From an uncultured Bacilli bacterium (GTDB lineage Bacteria; Bacillota_I; Bacilli_A; RF39; UBA660), in the NCBI GenBank assembly GCA_934176955.1, contig CAKPOS010000019.1, positions 1 through 15,632 of the forward strand: a stretch of 15,632 nucleotides of DNA, read 5' to 3'. The notes beneath the pieces are model-generated. The model saw only the letters and a list, made by a program, of their open reading frames with translations. It had not been told where the DNA came from and made no database searches. Of this stretch, positions 1 to 6,847 are shown one piece after another. The position numbers and the translations under genes are program-made. Position 1 is the first letter of the stretch. The number at the start of each line of letters is the position of its first letter.

Positions 1-1
1 A

Positions 2-90
2 TGGTGCCTAAGGTCGGACTTGAACCGACACGAGGGTTAAATCTCGCAGGATTTTAAGTCCTGTGCGTCTACCTATTTCGCCACTCAGGC
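2..90 (-). tRNA. tRNA-Leu (anticodon UAA)
   Basis: On the minus strand this folds as a complete class II tRNA of 89 nt with an encoded CCA end. The acceptor stem pairs GCCTGAG with CTTAGGC (one G-U pair). The anticodon stem CAGGA/TCCTG encloses the loop CTTAAAA, giving anticodon UAA, which reads leucine codon UUA. The long variable arm (CGAG...CTCG) is typical of tRNA-Leu, and the T-loop is TTCAAGT. UUA is expected to be a very heavily used codon in a genome this AT-rich. The transcript runs off the left edge of the window, so its terminator is not visible. Confidence 0.97.
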
Positions 91-129
91 AACATATTTT
101 TTTAAACATCTTTTGCTGATGTCTAGTTC

Positions 130-158
130 ATTATATAACACTTTTCTAAGTTTGACAA
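130..158 (-). promoter_or_regulatory. sigma-A promoter for tRNA-Leu(UAA)
   Basis: On the minus strand TTGTCA (153-158) is followed after exactly 17 bp by a perfect TATAAT (130-135). Transcription should start near position 123, about 33 nt before the mature tRNA 5' end. Confidence 0.88.
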
Positions 159-209
159 GACTTTTTCATGATAAAAAATAATTTTTTTACCATTTTGGTA
201 ATTTTAAGC

Positions 210-237
210 AAAAAAACGGAAAATTTATTCCCATTTT
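210..237 (-). terminator. Rho-independent terminator of the zinc-ribbon gene cluster
   Basis: On the minus strand a 10-bp stem pairs AAAATGGGAA (228-237) with TTTCCGTTTT (213-222), including two G-U pairs, around a 5-nt loop. It is followed by a run of seven T (210-216). The stem begins inside the stop codon of the gene ending at 236. The rest of the gap up to the tRNA promoter holds only a weak TTACCA/TGGTAA hairpin (187-201) without a proper T-tract. Confidence 0.7.
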
Positions 238-1009
238 AGATATCGATACCACTTATTTTATCTTGTCTTTTCAATTTTAATGTATTATTTTCTTGAATAT
301 TAGTTAAATCAAGTTCTTTCCCATCAACACTTAAATTTCCATAAAAATACATAGTATCTATTGTATTTGAATGTAAAACAAGCAAACAAAAATATTGAAG
401 TTGTTCCGTAGTACTTTTATTATTATCTTCATCAAAGAACTTATATTGTGATAAATTATCTTCTATATATTGAATAGCTTCTTCTCCAGTATATGCCTCA
501 TATTTTCCCAAAAGAACTCGATCAGTATTATTTGTTTTTTGATTCCATTCAAAAGTACCATCTTTTTTTAAGAATAAAGTACTACCATCATTCCCTACCC
601 ATTGATATCCAGATAACTCTGGTACAGTTTCCATAGGAATATCATATTCATCATCATCAAAGTCAATATTACTTATCCATTCTTTTGCTAAAGGAACAAC
701 AAATAAAGTAGATAAAAAAAGAAATATAGTAATACTTAAACTAAGAATTCCTAAAATTATTCCCATATTTTCTTTTTGATGATTCTTCTTTTCTTTAAGA
801 TTAAAAACAATACTTAATATAGCTAAAGGAACAGAAATAACAGGATAAAGAAGACAAAGAATAGAAAAGATACCTAATATTAAAGAATAGTTTATTCTTT
901 TTTTCTCACTTGATACTCTATTTGCTGAATAATGATTAATTTCTTTTCCACAAAATGTACAATAATGATGACTAGAATCTACTTTTTTCCCACAATTTGT
1001 ACAATACAT
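236..1009 (-). CDS. zinc-ribbon membrane protein with extracytoplasmic domain, function unknown
   Basis: The 257-residue protein opens with a treble-clef zinc ribbon whose four cysteines are C3, C6, C17 and C20 (CTNCG and CTFCG motifs). A short linker leads to two hydrophobic segments at roughly 41-69 and 82-107, in the manner of DUF4190-like zinc-ribbon proteins. An acidic stretch (FDDDEYD, about 117-123) follows, then a beta-rich C-terminal half starting with GYQWVGNDGSTLFL. The predicted topology puts the zinc ribbon in the cytoplasm and, after a two-pass hairpin, the C-terminal domain on the same side unless only one segment spans; this is unresolved. A ribosome binding site (AAGGAA) precedes the ATG. 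It is the last gene of a three-gene cluster, 20 bp after its neighbour. Zinc-ribbon membrane proteins of this kind are common in gut Bacillota and usually lack an assigned function. I do not recognise a specific role. Confidence 0.75.
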   Translation of the reverse strand: MYCTNCGKKVDSSHHYCTFCGKEINHYSANRVSSEKKRINYSLILGIFSILCLLYPVISVPLAILSIVFNLKEKKNHQKENMGIILGILSLSITIFLFLSTLFVVPLAKEWISNIDFDDDEYDIPMETVPELSGYQWVGNDGSTLFLKKDGTFEWNQKTNNTDRVLLGKYEAYTGEEAIQYIEDNLSQYKFFDEDNNKSTTEQLQYFCLLVLHSNTIDTMYFYGNLSVDGKELDLTNIQENNTLKLKRQDKISGIDI

Positions 1010-1029
1010 ACTATTCCTTCTTTCTTTTT

Positions 1030-1365
1030 TTATGCCTTTTTTTTCATTATTTTAGAGAAAACAATAAGAACAATTCCTATCATTATACTAATAATAGAAT
1101 AATAAAGACAATTTTTTAAGACCTGATTTGAAATTACTTGAATAATAATTTTATAGTAAGATATTAATACCATATTTAATCCTAAATATAGAATAAAATC
1201 TAAGAATAATGTAATCATTCCTGATATCAAGAAAGTCTTTCCTATAACTTTTAAACAATAAAAAATATTTCTATTTAATAATAAAATTATCATCATAAGT
1301 AATGCTATAAAAAGTAAACCAATAAAATTATAATTGGGATTAAATATTTCTCTAAAATTTATCAT
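1030..1365 (-). CDS. small hydrophobic membrane protein (3 TM), possible C-terminal half of a split protein
   Basis: A 111-residue, almost wholly hydrophobic protein with predicted membrane helices at about 14-32, 41-68 and 87-106, ending in a basic KIMKKKA tail that should be cytoplasmic. Its ATG overlaps the TGA stop of the upstream gene in an ATGA junction, with GGAG about 9 nt upstream inside that gene, so translation is probably coupled. Upstream lies a signal-anchored extracellular protein. Together the two halves make the plan of one N-TM, one helical outer domain and three C-terminal TM, a layout I associate with single uncharacterised membrane proteins of Bacillota. It may therefore be the second half of an ancestrally single protein. 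No catalytic motif is visible. Confidence 0.65.
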   Translation of the reverse strand: MINFREIFNPNYNFIGLLFIALLMMIILLLNRNIFYCLKVIGKTFLISGMITLFLDFILYLGLNMVLISYYKIIIQVISNQVLKNCLYYSIISIMIGIVLIVFSKIMKKKA

Positions 1366-1853
1366 TTTTGGTAATCTCCTATATCTGTTTTATAAATCGT
1401 ATCAATAATCTCATCAGTATGATTTTTGGTATAATTCATTACACTTTTTCTATCTTCTTCTGATATTGAATAATCAATTTCTGATAATACTTTATCCATA
1501 TTATTTTCTACAATATCAATAATTTGTTTACTAGTATACTTATATTGTTCATCTCCCGTTAAATGATAATCATAAATACTATTAACAATATCCGTTAAAA
1601 TATCATTTGCCGTCTCATTATTCATAATTTTTACTACAGTATCCTCATCTAAAGTCGTTAATCTTAAGATAGTGTTAAATATTTCTGTTTTATTTCCATT
1701 TTTATCATAAATAAATCCTGTTAAAAGATTTTGTTTAACACTTTCTTTTACTTTATTTTCTGTGATTGCATTAGAAAGTGACACATAACCTATTTCTAAA
1801 ATAATAGATAGTGATAGGATTAAGCAACAAATCATCGTAAAAACTTTCTTCAT
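1362..1853 (-). CDS. signal-anchored extracytoplasmic helical protein, function unknown
   Basis: A 163-residue protein with one N-terminal hydrophobic segment (about 3-28) that would act as a signal anchor or uncleaved signal peptide; no lipobox is convincing, although CC occurs at 9-10. The remainder is hydrophilic, mostly predicted helix, and rich in Asp, Glu, Lys and Asn, with two Tyr/Lys-rich stretches around DYHLTGDEQYKY. A ribosome binding site (AAGGAA) precedes the ATG, and a TATAAT lies about 23 nt upstream (1876-1881). It is first in the cluster and overlaps the next gene by 4 nt (ATGA). I do not recognise the family. Stops are TGA here and TAA for the next gene, consistent with code 11. 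Confidence 0.68.
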   Translation of the reverse strand: MKKVFTMICCLILSLSIILEIGYVSLSNAITENKVKESVKQNLLTGFIYDKNGNKTEIFNTILRLTTLDEDTVVKIMNNETANDILTDIVNSIYDYHLTGDEQYKYTSKQIIDIVENNMDKVLSEIDYSISEEDRKSVMNYTKNHTDEIIDTIYKTDIGDYQK

Positions 1854-1875
1854 CTTATTCCTTCTTTCTATCTAT

Positions 1876-1881
1876 ATTATA
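1876..1881 (-). promoter_or_regulatory. candidate -10 box for the 1853-236 gene cluster
   Basis: A perfect TATAAT on the minus strand lies 22 bp upstream of the ATG at 1853. No convincing -35 is visible 16-18 bp further up, so only the -10 is proposed. Confidence 0.4.
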
Positions 1882-1893
1882 ACTTATTTTAAG

Positions 1894-1934
1894 AAAAATA
1901 CTTCATTTTTTCTTTATTCTTTATCAATATTTTT
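1894..1934 (-). terminator. weak terminator-like hairpin after the CmpB-family gene
   Basis: AAAAATA (1928-1934 read on minus) pairs with TATTTTT (1894-1900) across a long AT-rich loop, just past the TGA at 1938. The 3' arm reads AAGTATTTTT and resembles the arms of stronger terminators elsewhere in the window. The stem has no G-C pair, so this is tentative. Confidence 0.3.
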
Positions 1935-1937
1935 TTA

Positions 1938-2576
1938 TCAACGAAACCTTACATAAGCTACACCTAATTCTTTATAAATTTTAGAAGCTCTTTTCAAATG
2001 GAAAATTCTTGCAAATATTAGATTATAAAATTCATCAAATAAAATAATCGAGCATAAAGTAAAACTCATCAATAAAAATGTTTTTTTATCTAATTTTTTG
2101 GCTAAAAAATAGCAAAATGGAATTACTCCATAAATTAATAATAGACTAGATAGTCCAAAGAATGTTACACTTCTCAGACAGACAAATCCTTGAATATTTC
2201 CAAAATTTAATATTTCTTGATTATAATCCCAGCAACGCATTCCTGATCCTATGATATACATTCCTAGTCCTGATATGTATTCTAAGATTCCACATAAAAA
2301 GAAACTTATTAAAAAGATTTTCCATGGTTGCGCTCGATAACGATAAGTAAAAAAATAAATTAGTAATGAACCTGTTGCATAAATATTTATCCAAGGTAAG
2401 AAATTACTTCCTCTCCAATAAAACTGTTTCATTCCCCCATTAAAATAATAAAATATATATTCATATAAAAAACCAAAGATTCCTGTTATTACAATAATTA
2501 AAGCTAAAATAGCTAACATGGTTACTTTATCAAATGAATAATCGTTTGTTATATATTTTCGATACTTCTCTTTCAT
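1938..2576 (-). CDS. CmpB-type (putative ABC-transporter type IV) membrane protein
   Basis: A 212-residue integral membrane protein with about five or six hydrophobic helices. It matches the general pattern of the family annotated as putative ABC transporter permease type IV (CmpB, formerly DUF1113): FLYEYIFYYF near the first helix, a small-residue/Glu helix around CGILEYISGLGMYI, then a soluble CWDYN segment and GNIQGFVCLRSVTFFG. Despite the family name, no ATPase partner or solute-binding protein is encoded nearby, and the biochemical role of the family is not established. The start is placed at the ATG at 2576, which has AAAGGTG 8 nt upstream; a TTG six codons earlier lies on that ribosome binding site and is unlikely. 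It ends in TGA followed at once by TAA. It lies 46 bp after mscL and is probably in the same transcript. Confidence 0.75.
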   Translation of the reverse strand: MKEKYRKYITNDYSFDKVTMLAILALIIVITGIFGFLYEYIFYYFNGGMKQFYWRGSNFLPWINIYATGSLLIYFFTYRYRAQPWKIFLISFFLCGILEYISGLGMYIIGSGMRCWDYNQEILNFGNIQGFVCLRSVTFFGLSSLLLIYGVIPFCYFLAKKLDKKTFLLMSFTLCSIILFDEFYNLIFARIFHLKRASKIYKELGVAYVRFR

Positions 2577-2622
2577 TTTACTACACCTTTGCAAGTTTTT
2601 TATTTTATCAATTAGGAAAAGT

Positions 2623-3003
2623 TTATGACTTCTTTTCTTCTTTTTTAATAAAGATTCGATTCATAAACTTTACCATTAAGAAAACGATAAAGGCCATGAT
2701 GATAAAGTTGATGACATCAGTTAAGAATGCTCCATATTTTAAATGGAAGTTTCCAATATTGAGAGCATAAGAATTGAAATCTACTTCAGTAAAGCAGCCT
2801 AAAATTGGGGAAATAATATTATCCGTTAAAGAAGTTACTATCTTTTGAAAAGAACTTCCAATAATTACTCCTACTGCTAAATCTAGAACATTGCCTCTAG
2901 CAATAAACTCTCTAAATTCATCAATAATTTTATGTTCCTTTACTTCTTTTTTTGCTTTTTCACCAACTTTTTTTATGGTATCTTTCATATTTTCTTTCAT
3001 CAT
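2623..3003 (-). CDS. mscL: large-conductance mechanosensitive channel MscL
   Basis: MscL forms a homopentameric pore in the cytoplasmic membrane that opens under membrane tension and releases solutes during osmotic downshock. The protein (126 residues) has the family signature at 29-69: EFREF, then RGNVLDLAVGVIIG and SLTDNIISPILG, the first helix and pore-lining region. The second helix is at about 96-118, followed by a short basic tail IFIKKEEKKS. The N-terminus is roughly 25 residues longer than in E. coli MscL and is rich in Lys and Glu, compatible with an amphipathic helix. Two adjacent ATGs exist; AAAGGAG lies 4 nt from the first and 7 nt from the second, so the second (3000) may be the true start. 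It is 9 bp after the tkt stop, indicating co-transcription with transketolase. Confidence 0.96.
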   Translation of the reverse strand: MMKENMKDTIKKVGEKAKKEVKEHKIIDEFREFIARGNVLDLAVGVIIGSSFQKIVTSLTDNIISPILGCFTEVDFNSYALNIGNFHLKYGAFLTDVINFIIMAFIVFLMVKFMNRIFIKKEEKKS

Positions 3004-3012
3004 TTTACTCCT

Positions 3013-4986
3013 TTATAAATTATTTTTAATTCGAATAACTAAACTAGATAAATTAAGTTCTAATTCCTTTAAAATATCTTCTTCATCACCAGATTTTCCA
3101 TAAGTATTTACCCCAATAAAATCATCATCTGCTTCTAATATTCGATACCAAGTAGGATCATTTGAAAATTCTAATACCACCTTTTTATACCCCTTAGGTA
3201 ATACCTCATTTTGATATTCTTTATCTTGATTTAAGAAGTTTTTAATATTTGGCATAGAAACTACTCTTGCTTCAATATAATTTTTCATTAATTCTTCTTT
3301 CAAATCCATAGCATAGCTTACTTCACTTCCTGTTGCAATTAAAATTACATCTAAGCTTTTCTTTACTTCACTAATGATATAGCCTCCATATTCAATTCCA
3401 GCAGGATTAGTAAATTCTTGAACTTCTACATGTCCTCTTGGTAAGATAATAGCACTTGGGGATGCCTTAGCTAAAATTTCATTCCATGAACCAATCAATT
3501 CTTTATGATCCCCAGGACGATAAACAGACAAATTAGGGATTGTTCTAAGCATAGCTAATTGTTCTACTGGTTCATGAGTTGCTCCATCTTTTCCTACTAA
3601 AATACTATCATGAGTAAAAATATAAGTAACTGGTAAATTCATCATAGCAGCTAATCGAATAGCTGGTTTCATATAATCACTAAAAGCTAAAAAGCAACTT
3701 CCAAATACTCTTAAATTACATAAAGCAAGTCCATTTAGAATAGCTCCCATTGCATGTTCTCTTACCCCAAAAGCAATATTTTTTCCAGCATAATTATCAC
3801 TACTAAAGTCTTCTTTTCCTTTTAAGTAAGTTTTAGTACTCGTCACAACATCAGCACTTCCCCCAATAAAATTAGGAACAAAAGCTGAAATAACATTCAT
3901 AATCTGATAATTAATATCCCTCAAATCTCTATCTGTAAATAATTTATCCATATCAATAACTTTATCCAACTGTAAAGTAATACTCTCATTATTAATAATA
4001 CTATTTAAAGTATTCATTTGCTTCTCATCTAAATTAGCAGAAAATTCTTCATATAAATTAAACCAATCTTTATAATTATCTTCTAAACGATTCTTGATTT
4101 CTTGACGATACATTGCTGTATTATTTTTATCATATTCCCATTTTTCTTCATGGCCTAATTCCTTTTTAATTTCTAAATAATCATCATTTTCTAGGTTTCC
4201 ATGAATTTTATTGGTTCCTTCATACCTTGAGTATTTTCCAATTGTTGTATTAACAATAACAATAGCAGGACCACTTGCTCTTTTGGCAGCATTTATTGCC
4301 TTATTAATTTCTTTTACGGATTCTCCATTTTTAACATAATAAGTAGCAAAACCAATATCAGCATAAACATTAGCTATTGAATCAATATAGTTTTCATCAA
4401 TTTCTCCATCTAAACTTACCCCATTACAATCATATAGTAAAATTAAATTATCTAATTGATATTGTGCCGCTAAGCATGCTGCTTCATAGGAAACTCCTTC
4501 CATTAAATCTCCATCACTCACCATAGCATAAACATAATAATCAAATAGACTGCTTTTTTTATCACTATAATAGCTTTCTAAGTATTTTCCCGCCATAGAC
4601 ATTCCTACTGCTGTTGCAACTCCTTCTCCTAAAGGACCAGTAGTGACATCAATTTTATTTTCTAAATTATACTCTGGATGACCTGGTGTTTTAGAATAAA
4701 TATTTCGATAATTTTTTAAGTCATTTAAATTATACTTAGACTCATCAACAAAAAATTCAAGAGCATATAGTAAACTAGAGGCATGTCCACATGATAAAAC
4801 AAATCTATCTCTATTACACCAATTGCTTTTGTTTAAATCAATATTTAAGTGATAGGTAAATAAAGTGTATAAAAGGGGTGCAGCACCTAACGCTATTCCT
4901 GGATGACCACTCCCTGCTTCGTGAATCATATCTAAAGCCAAACAACGCACATCATTAATTAACCTTTTTTCATTTAGTTTTGTCAT
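3013..4986 (-). CDS. tkt: transketolase
   Basis: Transketolase moves two-carbon ketol units between sugar phosphates in the non-oxidative pentose phosphate pathway, using thiamine diphosphate and a divalent metal, in the cytosol. The length (657 residues) is normal. Visible motifs: GSGHPGIALG (26-34) with conserved H28; GPLGEGVATAVGMSMA (117-132); the cofactor motif SDGDLMEGVS (157-166) followed by the metal ligand in DCNGV (about 188); GGSADV (375-380) at the start of the pyrimidine domain; FGVREHAMGA with the catalytic Glu at 410; and THDSILVGKDGATHEP (458-473). The C-terminal regulatory-type domain is complete. GDGD of the usual Bacillota motif is SDGD here, a mild change. It heads a probable tkt-mscL-CmpB transcript and has a weak ribosome binding site (TAGGG). 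Confidence 0.97.
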   Translation of the reverse strand: MTKLNEKRLINDVRCLALDMIHEAGSGHPGIALGAAPLLYTLFTYHLNIDLNKSNWCNRDRFVLSCGHASSLLYALEFFVDESKYNLNDLKNYRNIYSKTPGHPEYNLENKIDVTTGPLGEGVATAVGMSMAGKYLESYYSDKKSSLFDYYVYAMVSDGDLMEGVSYEAACLAAQYQLDNLILLYDCNGVSLDGEIDENYIDSIANVYADIGFATYYVKNGESVKEINKAINAAKRASGPAIVIVNTTIGKYSRYEGTNKIHGNLENDDYLEIKKELGHEEKWEYDKNNTAMYRQEIKNRLEDNYKDWFNLYEEFSANLDEKQMNTLNSIINNESITLQLDKVIDMDKLFTDRDLRDINYQIMNVISAFVPNFIGGSADVVTSTKTYLKGKEDFSSDNYAGKNIAFGVREHAMGAILNGLALCNLRVFGSCFLAFSDYMKPAIRLAAMMNLPVTYIFTHDSILVGKDGATHEPVEQLAMLRTIPNLSVYRPGDHKELIGSWNEILAKASPSAIILPRGHVEVQEFTNPAGIEYGGYIISEVKKSLDVILIATGSEVSYAMDLKEELMKNYIEARVVSMPNIKNFLNQDKEYQNEVLPKGYKKVVLEFSNDPTWYRILEADDDFIGVNTYGKSGDEEDILKELELNLSSLVIRIKNNL

Positions 4987-5010
4987 AAAATCCCTACTTT
5001 CAATATTTAA

Positions 5011-5019
5011 ATTATATCA
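5011..5019 (-). promoter_or_regulatory. extended -10 promoter for tkt
   Basis: On the minus strand TGATATAAT forms an extended -10 (TGN plus a perfect TATAAT), 24 bp upstream of the tkt ATG. No good -35 is present at normal spacing, which fits an extended -10 promoter. Confidence 0.6.
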
Positions 5020-5065
5020 TATCTCAAAAAAAATAGGAATAAAATTATTGTCATTTTTTGGGGAA

Positions 5066-5123
5066 AAAAATACTTATCTAGTCTCTTCTTCTTTAAAAAG
5101 AACTGTACTAAATAAGTATTTTT
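5066..5123 (-). terminator. strong Rho-independent terminator after the surface protein gene, probably bidirectional
   Basis: On the minus strand AAAAATACTTA (5113-5123) pairs perfectly with TAAGTATTTTT (5066-5076). Inner pairings AGT/ACT and TTCTT/AAGAA extend the hairpin. A T-run follows on minus (through 5064). The plus-strand 3' arm also ends in TATTTTTC, so it could also stop transcription coming the other way. It separates the surface-protein gene from the tkt promoter. Confidence 0.85.
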
Positions 5124-5137
5124 CTTTTATCATTTAT

Positions 5138-6727
5138 TTAAAATTTTTTCTTTCCTTTTATGATAATCATTATAACAATTCCTAATACTAAGATAATTCC
5201 TGTAATGAGAAAATAAAAATTGATATTTTTCTTTTTTTCTTGCTTGGTTTCATCTCGATTTAAAGATAATATTTCATCACTTTTAGCAATATACTGATTT
5301 TTTAATTCTTTTTCTGTCAAAATATATTTTGAATTATGGTTAATATAAAACTCATAATAGCCATTTTCTTTTTGAACTTCCATTGCTACTTTTAAGAATT
5401 TATCTTCATCTAAATCATAGTAATAAATATAAAGATTATCTTCCTCAAATAATTTATCTAATTCCATAGATTTTAAACGAATTAATACCTTTCCTGGCAA
5501 TGTCCCATTATTAGAAAAAGTCAATAATTTTGTTTTAGCAGGAAAATCACTGATTAGACTCCTATTTTTAAAATCTTTATTTGTAATATCCTTTATCATC
5601 ATGGAAACATCTATATTTTTAGGATTAGTAATATCTGCTCCATTAAATATCCATTTTGATTCCCCATATTCAATAATTAAAGTTCTTTTAGTTCCTTGTA
5701 AAGCTTGAAATAAATTTTGATGAATTACTGTATAATTATCTGCTACCACAGTAATCACTGCATTTTTATCTAATGTATTAATTTGAGATTGTATTTGTTC
5801 ATTATAATTTTCATTATTGAAAAAATAAGTTGATGTATTTTCTAATGTATTGTTATTATCTTCTTCATTATTTTCTATTTTTAAAGTTTGATTAAAATCT
5901 ACTTTTAGTGTTGAATATGTTAATGAGCCATTTTGATATAATTTTGTTTCTCCATTATCATTCATTATGGTATATGTATTATTTTTACTACTTTTTATTA
6001 AGATATATTGTAATTGGTATTCTCCACTAACCGCTGTTGATGGAATAGTAAAATGTTTTTGTTCCATTCCTTTTAAATATACTGCTAATGTTTCATTCGT
6101 TGTTGTATTATAGAAAGATAATAATATACTATTTGTATCTAAATTAGTATAAAAGTTTGTTTTTACTTTATCTCCATTAGATGCTACTTTATCTATTAAT
6201 TCAAAATGAATTTGATTTAAATCGGTATGAATTTTATTTTTTTCTTCTTCGACAATAATATTTCCACTTTCATTAGTAAAAATATTGTTAGAATAAGTTA
6301 AACTAGAATTGTTTTCTATTAGATATTGAATGGAAGAAGATTGTGGAAAGCAAGTCATCGCATCTACTTGATACTCGCCTGGAAATACTGTCCCTGCACT
6401 ATTATCACTCATCATAAAATATGGTTCCTTATTCAAATCTTGAATGGCATAATATAAATGATTTTCATAATCTTTACCCTTTAGCCATATAGAACAAGAA
6501 TTTACTTTATTTGGATATGTATATTTTATTTCTAAATATACTTTATCTCCATATTTTATGTTTTTATTTTTTATAGCAAATTTTTCTATTTTCATTTTTG
6601 GTTCTGTTGCTGTTGCTATACTCTCTTCACCCAGAGCATAACTATCTTTTAGATAAATTCCACTAAAAATAAATGCTCCTATGATTCCTACAAACATTAA
6701 CCCCATTATGATATTTTTTCTTTTCAT
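5138..6727 (-). CDS. membrane-anchored surface protein with two Ig-like repeats
   Basis: A 529-residue protein with an N-terminal signal segment (about 5-26), an ALG-like site near 31-33, a long extracellular part, and a C-terminal membrane helix (about 503-524) with a basic KGKKKF tail, so it is anchored at its C-terminus facing outward. Two related beta-sandwich units can be seen: residues 46-127 (YGDKVYLEI ... PGEYQVDAM) and 173-244 (NGDKVKTNF ... SGEYQLQYI), each followed by a short Asn/Ser/Thr-rich strand. Unit 1 has C78 and C126, which could form a disulphide. An Asn/Glu-rich linker (about 275-310) leads to a third domain (about 315-470) containing GTKRTLIIEY and FNGADITNPKNIDVSM, a pattern I associate with clostridial surface proteins. 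There is no LPXTG sorting signal. Its own promoter and terminator make it monocistronic. Adhesion or envelope sensing is possible but not shown. Confidence 0.75.
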   Translation of the reverse strand: MKRKNIIMGLMFVGIIGAFIFSGIYLKDSYALGEESIATATEPKMKIEKFAIKNKNIKYGDKVYLEIKYTYPNKVNSCSIWLKGKDYENHLYYAIQDLNKEPYFMMSDNSAGTVFPGEYQVDAMTCFPQSSSIQYLIENNSSLTYSNNIFTNESGNIIVEEEKNKIHTDLNQIHFELIDKVASNGDKVKTNFYTNLDTNSILLSFYNTTTNETLAVYLKGMEQKHFTIPSTAVSGEYQLQYILIKSSKNNTYTIMNDNGETKLYQNGSLTYSTLKVDFNQTLKIENNEEDNNNTLENTSTYFFNNENYNEQIQSQINTLDKNAVITVVADNYTVIHQNLFQALQGTKRTLIIEYGESKWIFNGADITNPKNIDVSMMIKDITNKDFKNRSLISDFPAKTKLLTFSNNGTLPGKVLIRLKSMELDKLFEEDNLYIYYYDLDEDKFLKVAMEVQKENGYYEFYINHNSKYILTEKELKNQYIAKSDEILSLNRDETKQEKKKNINFYFLITGIILVLGIVIMIIIKGKKKF

Positions 6728-6750
6728 CTTTACACTCCTCTATCATAATC

Positions 6751-6778
6751 ATTGTAGCATATTATTTGCAAAAAACAA
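6751..6778 (-). promoter_or_regulatory. promoter of the surface protein gene
   Basis: On the minus strand TTGTTT (6773-6778) and TACAAT (6751-6756) are 16 bp apart, and TGC before the -10 makes it an extended -10. The start codon, preceded by GAGGAGTG, lies 24 bp downstream. Confidence 0.7.
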
Positions 6779-6806
6779 GAAAAAAATACTGATAAAGAAA
6801 TTTAAT

Positions 6807-6840
6807 AAAAAAACAGTTCAGTTTAATGAACTATTTTTTT
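6807..6840 (-). terminator. Rho-independent terminator after the glycosyltransferase gene
   Basis: A near-perfect stem on the minus strand, AAAAAAATAGTTCA (6827-6840) with TGAACTGTTTTTTT (6807-6820), closes over a 6-nt loop, with one G-T pair. The T-run lies in the 3' arm. The symmetrical A/T flanks allow function in both directions. Confidence 0.88.
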
Positions 6841-6847
6841 AAAAGAA

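Noticed and set aside
187..201. TTACCA/TGGTAA hairpin as the terminator of the 236-1009 gene
   Set aside because: On the minus strand it is followed by A rather than T, and a better stem with a T-run lies at 210-237.
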